From NCBI GenBank assembly GCA_016649715.1, contig JAENXC010000018.1:1-64000 (forward strand): DNA of 64,000 nt. Direction: 5' to 3'. The stretch comes from Flavobacteriaceae bacterium. Lineage in GTDB: Bacteria; Bacteroidota; Bacteroidia; Flavobacteriales; Flavobacteriaceae. Shown here piece after piece: positions 41,239 to 49,216 of the stretch. The translations under genes were made by a program, and so were the position numbers. Each line of letters begins with the position of its first letter. Positions within the stretch are counted from its first letter, which is position 1. Below the pieces are notes generated by a model. That model was given only the letters and a program-made list of their open reading frames with translations, ran no database searches and was not told the origin of the DNA.

Positions 41239-42385
41239 TCCCGGGCGTATTTATAGAATTATAAGGCATTACCGAAATGCCATTGCTCCTTTTTTGTATG
41301 GTATCGCCGCCATAAATAATGTAACCACCTTCCGTTTTAGCCAATTTGTTCCAATACAAAACCCCTTTAAAATATTCGTTGGTTACCGTTTGTCCCGACT
41401 TGATTTCAACCGGAATAATTTCCAGACCGTTATCAATCAGCAAATCAATTTCATTGCCGGTGTTGTCTCTCCAAAAATAAAGATTATTTGTTTTTGCCTT
41501 ATTGAAACGGGTTTTAAGAAAATCCACGATGACCATATTCTCAAACAGTGCTCCTCTAAAAGGATGTAAATCGATTTGATTGCTGTTTTGAACGCCTAAT
41601 AATGCTACAGCCAATCCCGTATCATAAAAATAGAGTTTGGGCATTTTAACAATTCGCTTGTTGAAGTTTTTATGATGTGGTTGCAAACGAAATAGTACAA
41701 AACTGGTTTCTAAAATACCAATCCAAGCACCAATTGTTTTTGTGTCCACCCCAACTTCCACCGCCAGGCTATTCATATTCAATAACTGCCCAATTCTCCC
41801 TGCACAAAGCATTATAAATCGTTCAAAAGTTACTAAACTGGTTATGTTTTTTATCAAGCGGACATCCCGTTCAACATAGGTGCGAATATAATTTGCATAC
41901 CAAATGCTTGGGTCAATGGGGTTGTTGAATAAAGCTGGGTAAAAGCCCCTGAAAATGATTTCACTGCTGCTGCTTTTCTTGTCATTTATTTCGTTGAGCG
42001 TCAATGGCAATAAATTAAGATAACCAACTCTTCCAGCCAGGCTTTGCGAAATATTTTCCTGCAATAAAAAATTGTTTGAGCCTGTAATGATAAATATTCC
42101 GTTAACGGCAGATTCATCCAATATTTGTTGCAGATAAGAAAAAAGTTCCGGTACTCTTTGTGCCTCATCCAACACAGCACCATTTGGGTAATTGGCCAAA
42201 AAACCCCTTGGATCTTCCAAGGCATACAAACGTACATCAGGATTTTCAAAATTTACATACGCTTTGTCTTTAAAAATATGGCGTACTAAAGTTGTTTTGC
42301 CCGATTGCCGAGGGCCAACTATTGCTACCGCCTTAAACTGGGTGGCCAATAATCTGATTTCCTTTTCTGCTTCTCTTTGTATCAT
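41225..42385 (-). CDS. AAA_14 / DUF4143 ATPase
   Basis: The 386-aa protein has a P-loop AIVGPRQSGKTTL (residues 20-32), Walker B-like GAVLDEAQRVPELF, FIITGSNNFLL (sensor), and a C-terminal DUF4143 domain ending in a restriction-like pattern (YFWRDNTGNEIDLLI, IIPVEIKSGQ). This is the common AAA+DUF4143 family of unknown function, frequent in accessory DNA. It has no link to polysaccharide synthesis and is probably an insertion between sugar transferase sequences. Confidence 0.85.
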   Translation of the reverse strand: MIQREAEKEIRLLATQFKAVAIVGPRQSGKTTLVRHIFKDKAYVNFENPDVRLYALEDPRGFLANYPNGAVLDEAQRVPELFSYLQQILDESAVNGIFIITGSNNFLLQENISQSLAGRVGYLNLLPLTLNEINDKKSSSSEIIFRGFYPALFNNPIDPSIWYANYIRTYVERDVRLIKNITSLVTFERFIMLCAGRIGQLLNMNSLAVEVGVDTKTIGAWIGILETSFVLFRLQPHHKNFNKRIVKMPKLYFYDTGLAVALLGVQNSNQIDLHPFRGALFENMVIVDFLKTRFNKAKTNNLYFWRDNTGNEIDLLIDNGLEIIPVEIKSGQTVTNEYFKGVLYWNKLAKTEGGYIIYGGDTIQKRSNGISVMPYNSINTPGNDIV

Positions 42386-42477
42386 TCCGCAAATATATTA
42401 CAATTTTAGAATCTAATTCCATAATTGTAAAGCTTTTTGTGATTTTAGCACTTAAAATTTTATAAACGTGAGGATTT

Positions 42478-42550
42478 GGCACATTTAATAATTATGGAAA
42501 CTCGACCAAGGAGGATTGGTTTTACGCACAAAACTGCCCACGACTGGAAC
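42478..42550 (-). pseudogene. Sugar transferase relic (middle part)
   Basis: On the minus strand VGSFVRKT and following bases match the intact sugar transferase gene near 40930-41000 (GCACATTTAATAATT, TTTTACGCACAAAACT shared), but with frame changes and stops. It is the continuation of the truncated gene at 43087-43365, displaced by about 540 bp. Confidence 0.75.
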
Positions 42551-42634
42551 ATAAGAAATCCAAAAAAGGTTTTATTAGGTATCTATACATTTATACTGCT
42601 GTAGGATTTGCAAAAGTAAGGAAAGTATTCATGG

Positions 42635-42736
42635 GGTTCTCGCAGAACACCGCAGATTTCAAGGCGCAGATTTTCGCGGATTTTAGTTCTTATTTGCGCC
42701 AATCTGCGAGGTCATCTGCGCAAATCTGCGAGAACC
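42635..42736. repeat. 102-bp hairpin element
   Basis: Perfect 12-bp arms GGTTCTCGCAGA / TCTGCGAGAACC enclose further complementary blocks (GCGCAGATT with AATCTGCG). The phrase CGCAGATT occurs in several forms. It sits just past the stop of the glycosyltransferase fragment and resembles a REP/BIME or small MITE. Confidence 0.75.
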
Positions 42737-42764
42737 ATTTTTATGTAAACATGCGAGCCACCCT

Positions 42765-43094
42765 TCACTTTTCTTTTAATAATTTTTGATACTCTGCTAA
42801 AAGTGCTTCCCAAACCTCTTGTCGCTCAAAACGACTCGTAATTTGTATTCTGGCGTTACCTTTTAATTCCCGAAATAAAAATGTATCATCCATCAATAAC
42901 TGCATTGCTTCTGCCAAAGCTTCCGTATTTTTTGAGGGAATAATCAATCCATTTACATCAGGTATGATAATCTCATTGCAGCCATTAATGTTCGATACAA
43001 TTGATGGCAAGTCCATTGCGCCCGCCTGCATCACCACATTAGGAAACCCTTCACGATAACTGGGGAATACAAGTGCATCGGCAATTTTAACCAT
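42765..43094 (-). pseudogene. C-terminal fragment of a GT4 glycosyltransferase
   Basis: The 109 residues match the nucleotide-sugar-binding half of GT-B family 4 enzymes (IADALVFPSYREGFPNVVMQ, then AGAMDLPSIVSNINGCNEII). The N-terminal acceptor domain is missing, and the frame is fused at its 5' end to a truncated sugar transferase. The catalytic core Glu pair region is present, but the protein cannot be functional alone. Confidence 0.85.
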
Positions 43095-43365
43095 GCGCGT
43101 AAGTTGTTTTCAATATGCTTCCCTTTTTTCTCAATATCATCGGCAACAATTGCCCAGCAGTGTCCCGCTTGTCATTCATGGTTCTAAACTTGATAATGGT
43201 AAAAATACGTTCGTCTTTTCCCGGCCGCTTCTGAAAAAAGAAAGGCTTGCCGTTGTTGGCAATGGCCAGTGCCAAGGTAACCAGTAAAAACACGGGGCTT
43301 AGCACCAACAGCCCCAGCAGGGCAGCCAGAAAGTCAAGCAAGGGTTTGATGGTGTTGGCGTACAT
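43087..43365 (-). pseudogene. N-terminal fragment of a PglC-like sugar transferase
   Basis: The first 75 residues (LLDFLAALLGLLVLSPVFLL, FFFQKRPGKDERIFTIIKFR TMND) match the intact gene at 40627-41238, ending at GQLLP. After that the frame reads 17 unrelated residues from the out-of-frame glycosyltransferase fragment. The catalytic Asp-Glu and PRP motifs are lost. Confidence 0.85.
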
Positions 43366-43477
43366 AGCTGTAAAAGTAAGGCTTTCAAATAAACATTTTA
43401 ACCAGCCTCATGAGATTGCGTCGGGTTTTTTGCCTACGGCCAAAACCCTCGCAATGACTCTTTCAAACAAACATCCG

Positions 43478-43630
43478 CGTCATTGCGAGCGTCATTGCGA
43501 GCGCAGCGAAGCAACCTCAACCGTCATTGCGACCCGTCATTGCGACCCGTCATTGCGACCCGTCATTGCGAGCGAAGCGAAGCAATCACGACCACCGTCA
43601 TTGCGAGCGGAGCGCGGCAATCTCAACCCA
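43478..43630. repeat. GTCATTGCGAGCG-type palindromic repeat cluster 1
   Basis: About seven copies or part copies of GTCATTGCGA with variants of AGCGNAGCGAAGCAA occur in tandem. Each full copy is a dyad (ATTGCG / CGCAAT-like, GCGAGCG). The cluster overlaps the 3' end of the GIY-YIG gene and provides its stop codon. Confidence 0.9.
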
Positions 43631-43891
43631 ATCAGGGTTCATAGCCTCCACCAACGCCACCTTCTTCGCCCGGCTCCCCGCTTTCAGCTTCTTCTCAAAG
43701 GCAATCGCTTCCAGCATCGTTGCAAAATGACAGTAATACACCAACTTATCACAATTATACTGAGCCGTAAAAGACTTTTTATAAAACTTTGTCTTGTGCC
43801 GCTCCACCCGTTGCACCAAATCAGACGTAACCCCCACATACAACACTTTGTTGTACTTATTGGTCATGATATAAACACAAGGCTGTTTCAT
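43598..43891 (-). CDS. GIY-YIG nuclease-domain protein
   Basis: The 97-aa protein has CVYIMTNKYNKVLYVGVTSD (GIY-YIG as VYI-YVG), RVERHKTKFYKKSF and EAIAFEKKLK with the metal-binding Glu. It is a member of the small single-domain family common in Bacteroidota genomes. The last six residues (AALRSQ) and the stop come from the palindromic repeat. Both gene sides are flanked by the same repeat family, which suggests it moved as a unit or is associated with the repeats. Confidence 0.85.
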   Translation of the reverse strand: MKQPCVYIMTNKYNKVLYVGVTSDLVQRVERHKTKFYKKSFTAQYNCDKLVYYCHFATMLEAIAFEKKLKAGSRAKKVALVEAMNPDWVEIAALRSQ

Positions 43892-43904
43892 AAAATTAAA
43901 GATA

Positions 43905-44062
43905 CGTCATCGCAACGTCATTGCGAGGCAAAAGAGCGAAGCGAATTTTGCCGAAGCAACCTCAACGCACGTCATTGCGAGCGCAGCGCGGCAGTCATCA
44001 CGAGCGGTCATTGCGAGCGCAGCGAAGCAACCTCATTGCGAGCGCAGCGAAGCAACCCCAAA
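43905..44062. repeat. GTCATTGCGAGCG-type palindromic repeat cluster 2
   Basis: Five or more copies, some interrupted (GCAAAAGAGCGAAGCGAATT), lie between the GIY-YIG start and the glycosyltransferase gene. The last copies form the C-terminal codons and stop of the glycosyltransferase. Confidence 0.9.
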
Positions 44063-45273
44063 TATCGCCCCGCCAACACCACCCTATCAAAATGCGCAAC
44101 TGCATAATCATAACCATTGTCCCCCATCTCTTTTAGCAGCTCCGGCTTGTCAAGTAAACCCCTGATCTTTTCGGCAATGTCCCCTGCGTTCTCCGGTTCC
44201 ACATATACCCCACATTCGGCCGCTTCCACCAGTTCGCGCGACACCCCGTCTATGGCAAGCAGAACAGGCTTCCGGCACGACATATAATCAAAAGTCTTAT
44301 TGGAATAAATGGTTTTAAAGGTATCCACCTTCTTCAAAACGGAAGCCCCCATATCGGAAGCCAGGATATAACGGAACACCTCGTGCTTGGGTACGCTGTC
44401 CCTAAAAATAACATTGGTCAATCCTTTTTCAGCTACCAAGGCTTGCAACATTTTTTTCTGCATTCCCCCGCCTATCAACTGAAATACCACCTCCGTGTCC
44501 CGCAGCAGTGCCGCAGCTTCTATCAACTGTTCCAAATGATTGGCCACGCCATGCGCCCCTACATACGTAATCACAAATTTACCTTCCAGGCCCGCAGTTT
44601 TTCTAAAAGCAACCGAATCAAAATTTACTACCTGCGCTTCCGCCAAACTAAAATCGGCCGCGTTCGGGATAAAAGCAACTTTAGAGGCCGGCACCCCCTT
44701 TTCATGAATCAGTTTATCGCGAAAGGCAGGCGTGAGCACATTTATCATCTTGGCCTTGCCATAAATGAATTTCTCAAACCAATACGCAAACTTAATAATA
44801 GGCTTGCTTTTAAGCACCCCGGTATCTATCGCGGACTCCGGCCATAAATCGCGCACTTCAAAAACAAAGGGCAACCGCTTAAATACGGCCAGCACGTATG
44901 CAATGATCCCCACAAACAAAGGTGGCGAGGTGACCAAAATAATATCATGCTTCTTTTTAACAAGGAACAGCCCGGCCCATATCCCGGAAAACACAAAGGA
45001 GAAATAAGCCCAAAGCCGTCCCACAAAATTGCTGTTATAGCTTTCCGAGACATGACAGCGCATCACATCCACTCCATCATAGAATTGAAGGTCCTTATAA
45101 AAATATTTGCCTTTATAGCGTTCGGGCTTCTTGCCCGTATTGTAATGCACCATCCCGGCTATTACGGTCACCTCATGCCCTTCGCCCGCCCAAAGCCGCG
45201 CCATCTCGTTAAACCGTGAGCCGCCGCCGTCGTTCTTTTCGAGAAAGTATTGATGGATGAGTAATATTTTCAC
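44008..45273 (-). CDS. WbuB-like family 4 glycosyltransferase
   Basis: The 421-aa GT-B enzyme starts MKILLIHQYFLEKNDGGGSR and has FEVRDLWPESAIDTGVL in the acceptor domain, typical of WbuB-type enzymes that add a sugar (often FucNAc) to lipid-linked intermediates. The donor domain has KFVITYVGAHGVANHLEQLI and a weakly conserved C-terminal Glu pair. Its last 14 residues (CARNEVASLRSQ region) are encoded by the palindromic repeats, beyond the normal family end. It overlaps the heparinase-like gene by 4 nt. Confidence 0.85.
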   Translation of the reverse strand: MKILLIHQYFLEKNDGGGSRFNEMARLWAGEGHEVTVIAGMVHYNTGKKPERYKGKYFYKDLQFYDGVDVMRCHVSESYNSNFVGRLWAYFSFVFSGIWAGLFLVKKKHDIILVTSPPLFVGIIAYVLAVFKRLPFVFEVRDLWPESAIDTGVLKSKPIIKFAYWFEKFIYGKAKMINVLTPAFRDKLIHEKGVPASKVAFIPNAADFSLAEAQVVNFDSVAFRKTAGLEGKFVITYVGAHGVANHLEQLIEAAALLRDTEVVFQLIGGGMQKKMLQALVAEKGLTNVIFRDSVPKHEVFRYILASDMGASVLKKVDTFKTIYSNKTFDYMSCRKPVLLAIDGVSRELVEAAECGVYVEPENAGDIAEKIRGLLDKPELLKEMGDNGYDYAVAHFDRVVLAGRYLGLLRCARNEVASLRSQ

Positions 45274-47150
45274 GGCGCGCCTTTTAGGGTAATGGTGGTA
45301 ATCATGGTTTGGGTACTGCTATATGTATATCGCAAACTCGGGGTCTTCACGCCATAATACCGGGAATACCATTTTTCTTCTATCCGGGGAATTAAAACGT
45401 CCCCACTTTCAGTCTTACACTCGATCTGCACTTGCCCTGCAACTTCCGGGTTTATATGCCAGTAAATGCTTTTTTCAAACGAATCTGCATTTGTTACGCT
45501 ATCGGTAATCTTCCAAAGGTTTTTATTCTTCATTTTCTCTACGGTCCGCTTGTGCTTGATATTTTTTTTCAACTGCCCGAAAGCTGTTATTTCGCCATTG
45601 AATAAATAAGAAACCTCACTTTCGCCCCAGCGGGCTTTTGCTTGTTTTACCCAGTAAAACCAAATAAACCTACTGCCCCGCAACATTTGGTTCTGCCCCG
45701 CTACCGAAAGGGTGTTATGCCCTTCGCAGCCCGTAAAGTAATCCACCAATTGCTTTTCGGTATTATATTTATAGGTGCCCGTGTCCCAAAGATAGTTGAT
45801 GCCGTCCATCCACAAGTCCAAGTGCAGGTTGTCGCTTTGGGAAGGCCGGTCTTTATAGGCCCCGCACCGTATAAATGTTTTTACATCCTCTTCCTGCAAG
45901 ATATAGTAACCCCCGTGTTTAAAAGTATTCAACATAGGGATGAGCGTTTCTTTAACGGCAACGTCCGTAAGCCCATACCACCCTTGGCTTTCCTGAAGTT
46001 TGCTTACCGACCCGCCCAATACTGCGCTCAGGTCGTTCAGTTGTGAAGTATAATCCCGATAATCATCATCCGTCCATTTAAAGAACAAGGCCCCATCGTT
46101 GTTGCCATAATTGGGCAATTCCCCACTAACGTGATCTTGTGAGGTTCTAAGAAAATGCAAGGACATGATGGCCCGCTCTTTCACCACCGGGGCCAGCGTA
46201 TCTTTGTGCAACTCTGCCAGCCGCAACCCCCAGGTGAGCAACTGCACCACTACCCGGTGGTAGTTCATGCTGAACTGCAGGAAGGTACCGTCCGGATAAA
46301 TTTGATATTCCACTTCTTCCTCAAACCATTTTTTCCCCTGTTTGCTCCATTTCGCCACATTGGGAAAGAATGGAAACAATAATCCGGATAAATACAGCAT
46401 CAAGGTTTCGGTAATGGCATGGTTGTTCCGTACGGCTATTCGCGAAAAGTCTATGTGACGATACACATGGTGCAATTGCCAATAGATGGAATTCATAATG
46501 CTTTGAAAACGTGCTTCGGTCAAAGCAGGGGAATCTTTATAATAATACAACGCCAAGGTCCAATGAAGGATACGCAGGCTGGTCTCTTGGCTGCAACGGT
46601 AATTGGGCCCACGGTTGATGGGGTTCTTTTCGATGAAATCCATAATCTGCCCAAATACAAATTCTGACTGGTCATCCCCAAAGTGGTGGTCATACCGAAT
46701 AAGGTCTGTCAAAAACGAAAATCGTGCCTTTTCCCACACATATTTAATATCGCCGCTCTCTTTGGAAAAGTCTTCTATCTCCGACCAATGCTTTTTTATA
46801 TCATAACGGTAACCCGTTTGTGGATTGGTTATCCAATCATAATCCACCCCTAAATCCACCACCTGCCTGCTAAAAAACACAAACTTGCCTGCCTTCATCT
46901 CTGTCACCCGTTTTCGCAAACTTTCCTGTGGCTCTCTATTTACGGGTACTTCTTTCCCCCTAAAAAAAAACAGCGGCGTCTCTTGCCGCCATACTGCCAA
47001 GGATACAAACTGTTTAAAGGGAGGGTTGATGGGATGTCGATTTTTTAAAATCCCAATCTTTTTTTCTATTTCAACGCGTATTCGGTAGCCCACATAGCGT
47101 GGACCCATATTATCGAGTAGTTGACGAATACGGCGGATTTTTTTGATCAT
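45270..47150 (-). CDS. Heparinase II/III-like (alginate lyase family) protein
   Basis: The 626-aa protein has an N-terminal (alpha/alpha) toroid region (WETPLF..., YRYDIKKHWSEIEDFS, RIAVRNNHAITETLMLYLSG) and a C-terminal heparinase II/III beta-sandwich (YYILQEEDVKTFIRCGAYKD, GTYKYNTEKQLVDYFTGCEG HNTLSV). Such proteins occur in many polysaccharide loci next to a bi-domain oxidoreductase and a WbuB-like transferase, probably acting on the polymer. No clear signal peptide is visible, so localisation is uncertain. Confidence 0.8.
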   Translation of the reverse strand: MIKKIRRIRQLLDNMGPRYVGYRIRVEIEKKIGILKNRHPINPPFKQFVSLAVWRQETPLFFFRGKEVPVNREPQESLRKRVTEMKAGKFVFFSRQVVDLGVDYDWITNPQTGYRYDIKKHWSEIEDFSKESGDIKYVWEKARFSFLTDLIRYDHHFGDDQSEFVFGQIMDFIEKNPINRGPNYRCSQETSLRILHWTLALYYYKDSPALTEARFQSIMNSIYWQLHHVYRHIDFSRIAVRNNHAITETLMLYLSGLLFPFFPNVAKWSKQGKKWFEEEVEYQIYPDGTFLQFSMNYHRVVVQLLTWGLRLAELHKDTLAPVVKERAIMSLHFLRTSQDHVSGELPNYGNNDGALFFKWTDDDYRDYTSQLNDLSAVLGGSVSKLQESQGWYGLTDVAVKETLIPMLNTFKHGGYYILQEEDVKTFIRCGAYKDRPSQSDNLHLDLWMDGINYLWDTGTYKYNTEKQLVDYFTGCEGHNTLSVAGQNQMLRGSRFIWFYWVKQAKARWGESEVSYLFNGEITAFGQLKKNIKHKRTVEKMKNKNLWKITDSVTNADSFEKSIYWHINPEVAGQVQIECKTESGDVLIPRIEEKWYSRYYGVKTPSLRYTYSSTQTMITTITLKGAP

Positions 47151-47213
47151 TAATAATTTATAAAAGAGTTTTTTTCTGACTTTTAAATATTGTTTTTCCC
47201 CTTTTATATTCTT

Positions 47214-47741
47214 CTATTCACCATTTCTTAATTTTATTACTAAACGGTCCACCTCATTCCAGTCCATTTCAATTTTCTTATCTTTGGCGTGATCCCTTAT
47301 TTTTAATAACACCTCAGGTTCAGCAGCCTGATCATTTGCTAATGCTGCGGAAAAGATAATCAAGGAATGGGCGGGATTGCTCACTTTCCCTTTTTCTGGA
47401 GGGTCAACAATCTGGGGGTCGAAAATCACATCGTCTATATCAGAAAAAGAGTGTAAAAAGCCAATATGTATGGCATAAATCTCACGATTTACATAAGGTT
47501 TAAAATCGGTGGATTTGTATTTGTATGTTGCTCCAAATCGTGCAACAGATTCTTCTGCAGTTGTTTTTTCATTCCAGTCTACAGAGAGTTGGTTTTTATC
47601 CTGAGGCGACAATGAGAAACAACGGACAGCGGGAATCAGGTTGTTTTTCTTATCTCTATCAGTGACTAATGCAATCCTATAAACATCATCTTTTTTGGGC
47701 AGGGAGTCGCCAGGTCTCAGACTAAGTTGCTTTTCATCCAT
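47214..47741 (-). CDS. Protein of unknown function (cassette gene 3)
   Basis: This 175-aa soluble protein is of a family I cannot name. It has VYRIALVTDRDKKNNLIPAV and RCFSLSPQDKNQLSVDWNEK, reminiscent of partners of DWDEEGA-type proteins. It overlaps the previous gene by 25 nt, so translation is coupled. No catalytic motif is evident. Confidence 0.6.
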   Translation of the reverse strand: MDEKQLSLRPGDSLPKKDDVYRIALVTDRDKKNNLIPAVRCFSLSPQDKNQLSVDWNEKTTAEESVARFGATYKYKSTDFKPYVNREIYAIHIGFLHSFSDIDDVIFDPQIVDPPEKGKVSNPAHSLIIFSAALANDQAAEPEVLLKIRDHAKDKKIEMDWNEVDRLVIKLRNGE

Positions 47742-48325
47742 AAGGATAGGAATTTGTCCACTGGCTTTCCGAGCTCTATGGCACTTTTAAAAGGAACCTT
47801 ACTGTCTTTACGCTCCGCATAATAATATGCCAATTCGTTATTTTCCTTTTTAAAAATAATAAGAAAGGAAGCATTTGCCGTTTCCCAATGAACTGTAACC
47901 GACCCGTCCCTTAATATATCAATATAAGGAGGAGGTAAAATTGCAGAATATATTTTAAAAATATGTAATGCATAATCTTTAACAAAAGAAGCAGCCTTTC
48001 CAAAGGTATGTTCATCGGTTGCTAAAGCCCCCTCATCATCCCAGTCGAAATCATACTGTAAAATTTCTTTAGCTTCTTCTATTTGGCCTATAATATCTTT
48101 CAGTTCAATAGGAATGAATAGTGTTTCATTATTTATTTTAATTGGTACATTTCTAGAGACTATAATCGCTGACGCTACATACGATTTTTCAATAACGCTT
48201 TTCAGAGCTGGGAGATATGAAATTTGATTAAAAAATAATTTATCAGGTCTTTCAGAATTCACGTATATAGTTTCCGAAGCCGTATAATGATTAGGTGGAT
48301 ATTTACTTTTTAATACTGCTTCCAT
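47717..48325 (-). CDS. DWDDEGA-motif protein of unknown function (cassette gene 2)
   Basis: The 202-aa soluble protein has FDWDDEGALATDEHTFGKAA and PPYIDILRDGSVTVHWETAN, a motif pair seen in a widespread family of unknown function. It is 2 nt after the 220-aa gene and overlaps the 175-aa gene. Its position in an inserted operon suggests a small multi-protein system, possibly toxin-antitoxin-like or defensive; that is inference. Confidence 0.65.
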   Translation of the reverse strand: MEAVLKSKYPPNHYTASETIYVNSERPDKLFFNQISYLPALKSVIEKSYVASAIIVSRNVPIKINNETLFIPIELKDIIGQIEEAKEILQYDFDWDDEGALATDEHTFGKAASFVKDYALHIFKIYSAILPPPYIDILRDGSVTVHWETANASFLIIFKKENNELAYYYAERKDSKVPFKSAIELGKPVDKFLSLWMKSNLV

Positions 48326-48327
48326 TA

Positions 48328-48990
48328 CTATTTAATATTTATAAACTGAACTTGATCAAAATCTCGTTTTATACATTCTTCTTTTTCCAAGGAGCGTTTT
48401 AGTTCCTCACTTAACTTTAAAACATCATCATTGTCTAAGCTAATGAAAAACTCCTTCGAGGTGTTATCCTCTATATATTCTAATTTTAACTGGTGGATAA
48501 TTAACCCAGTTTGATTTTTTTTCTGAAAGTCGTCATCAAATATCATCCTCATATCTGTCATAACACGACTCTTTCGAAAACTTCGTGTGTTTTCAAATAA
48601 TAACCGATAAGCCTTAAAAGTTTTTTTTAAGTTTTCAGCTTTTTGTAAAACGATTAACAAGTTGTGAATTAACTGTTCTCTTTGTTCTGTTCCAATCTCT
48701 TCCTCACCTTCCTTAGCGTAAGCATTGGTCAAATCTTCCGCCACTTGATTCAGGGAGTCATCCGCTTTTATTTCTAACAATAAACCTCCGAGACTAAAAA
48801 TGGTATCCGCACTCTTTAATGCATTTTCGGAAAGTTCTTTGTTTGTTTGGATAGCGGATTGAAATTCTTGAACATTGGAACCCACCGGTAATTCTCCCAA
48901 CAGTTTTGCCAATTCCTCAATCTCTTTCTTATCCAATTGTGACAGAATCTGAAAACCCGATAAAAAATTTTTTGGAATTTTATATTTCAT
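48328..48990 (-). CDS. Protein of unknown function (cassette gene 1)
   Basis: The 220-aa soluble, helix-rich protein carries many Glu, Lys and Leu residues (SQLDKKEIEELAKLLGELPV). I recognise no family. It opens the three-gene cassette that separates the heparinase-like gene from its usual partner, the bi-domain oxidoreductase. An AT-rich 226-bp gap lies upstream and probably carries the promoter. Confidence 0.6.
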   Translation of the reverse strand: MKYKIPKNFLSGFQILSQLDKKEIEELAKLLGELPVGSNVQEFQSAIQTNKELSENALKSADTIFSLGGLLLEIKADDSLNQVAEDLTNAYAKEGEEEIGTEQREQLIHNLLIVLQKAENLKKTFKAYRLLFENTRSFRKSRVMTDMRMIFDDDFQKKNQTGLIIHQLKLEYIEDNTSKEFFISLDNDDVLKLSEELKRSLEKEECIKRDFDQVQFINIK

Positions 48991-49216
48991 AATACTAAAT
49001 GAATAAATAAAGCCTTTAATTTAATTTTTTAAACGAAATTATTTAACCAAAATTACTATACAAAAATAACGTTTTATTTAAGACATGGTTAATTGCTCGA
49101 AATAAAGACCCAGAATAATGAATTTTACACTATACATCAAATATACATATTTCCTTTCTCCTATTCCCTGCCTATAAAAAGTATAGGGATAATTCACTAA
49201 CGACGCCGGAAAACGC

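Noticed and set aside
43247-44136. Plus-strand ORFs of 286 and 71 codons
   Set aside because: They read through the palindromic repeat clusters and the antisense of the GIY-YIG gene; composition is repeat-driven.
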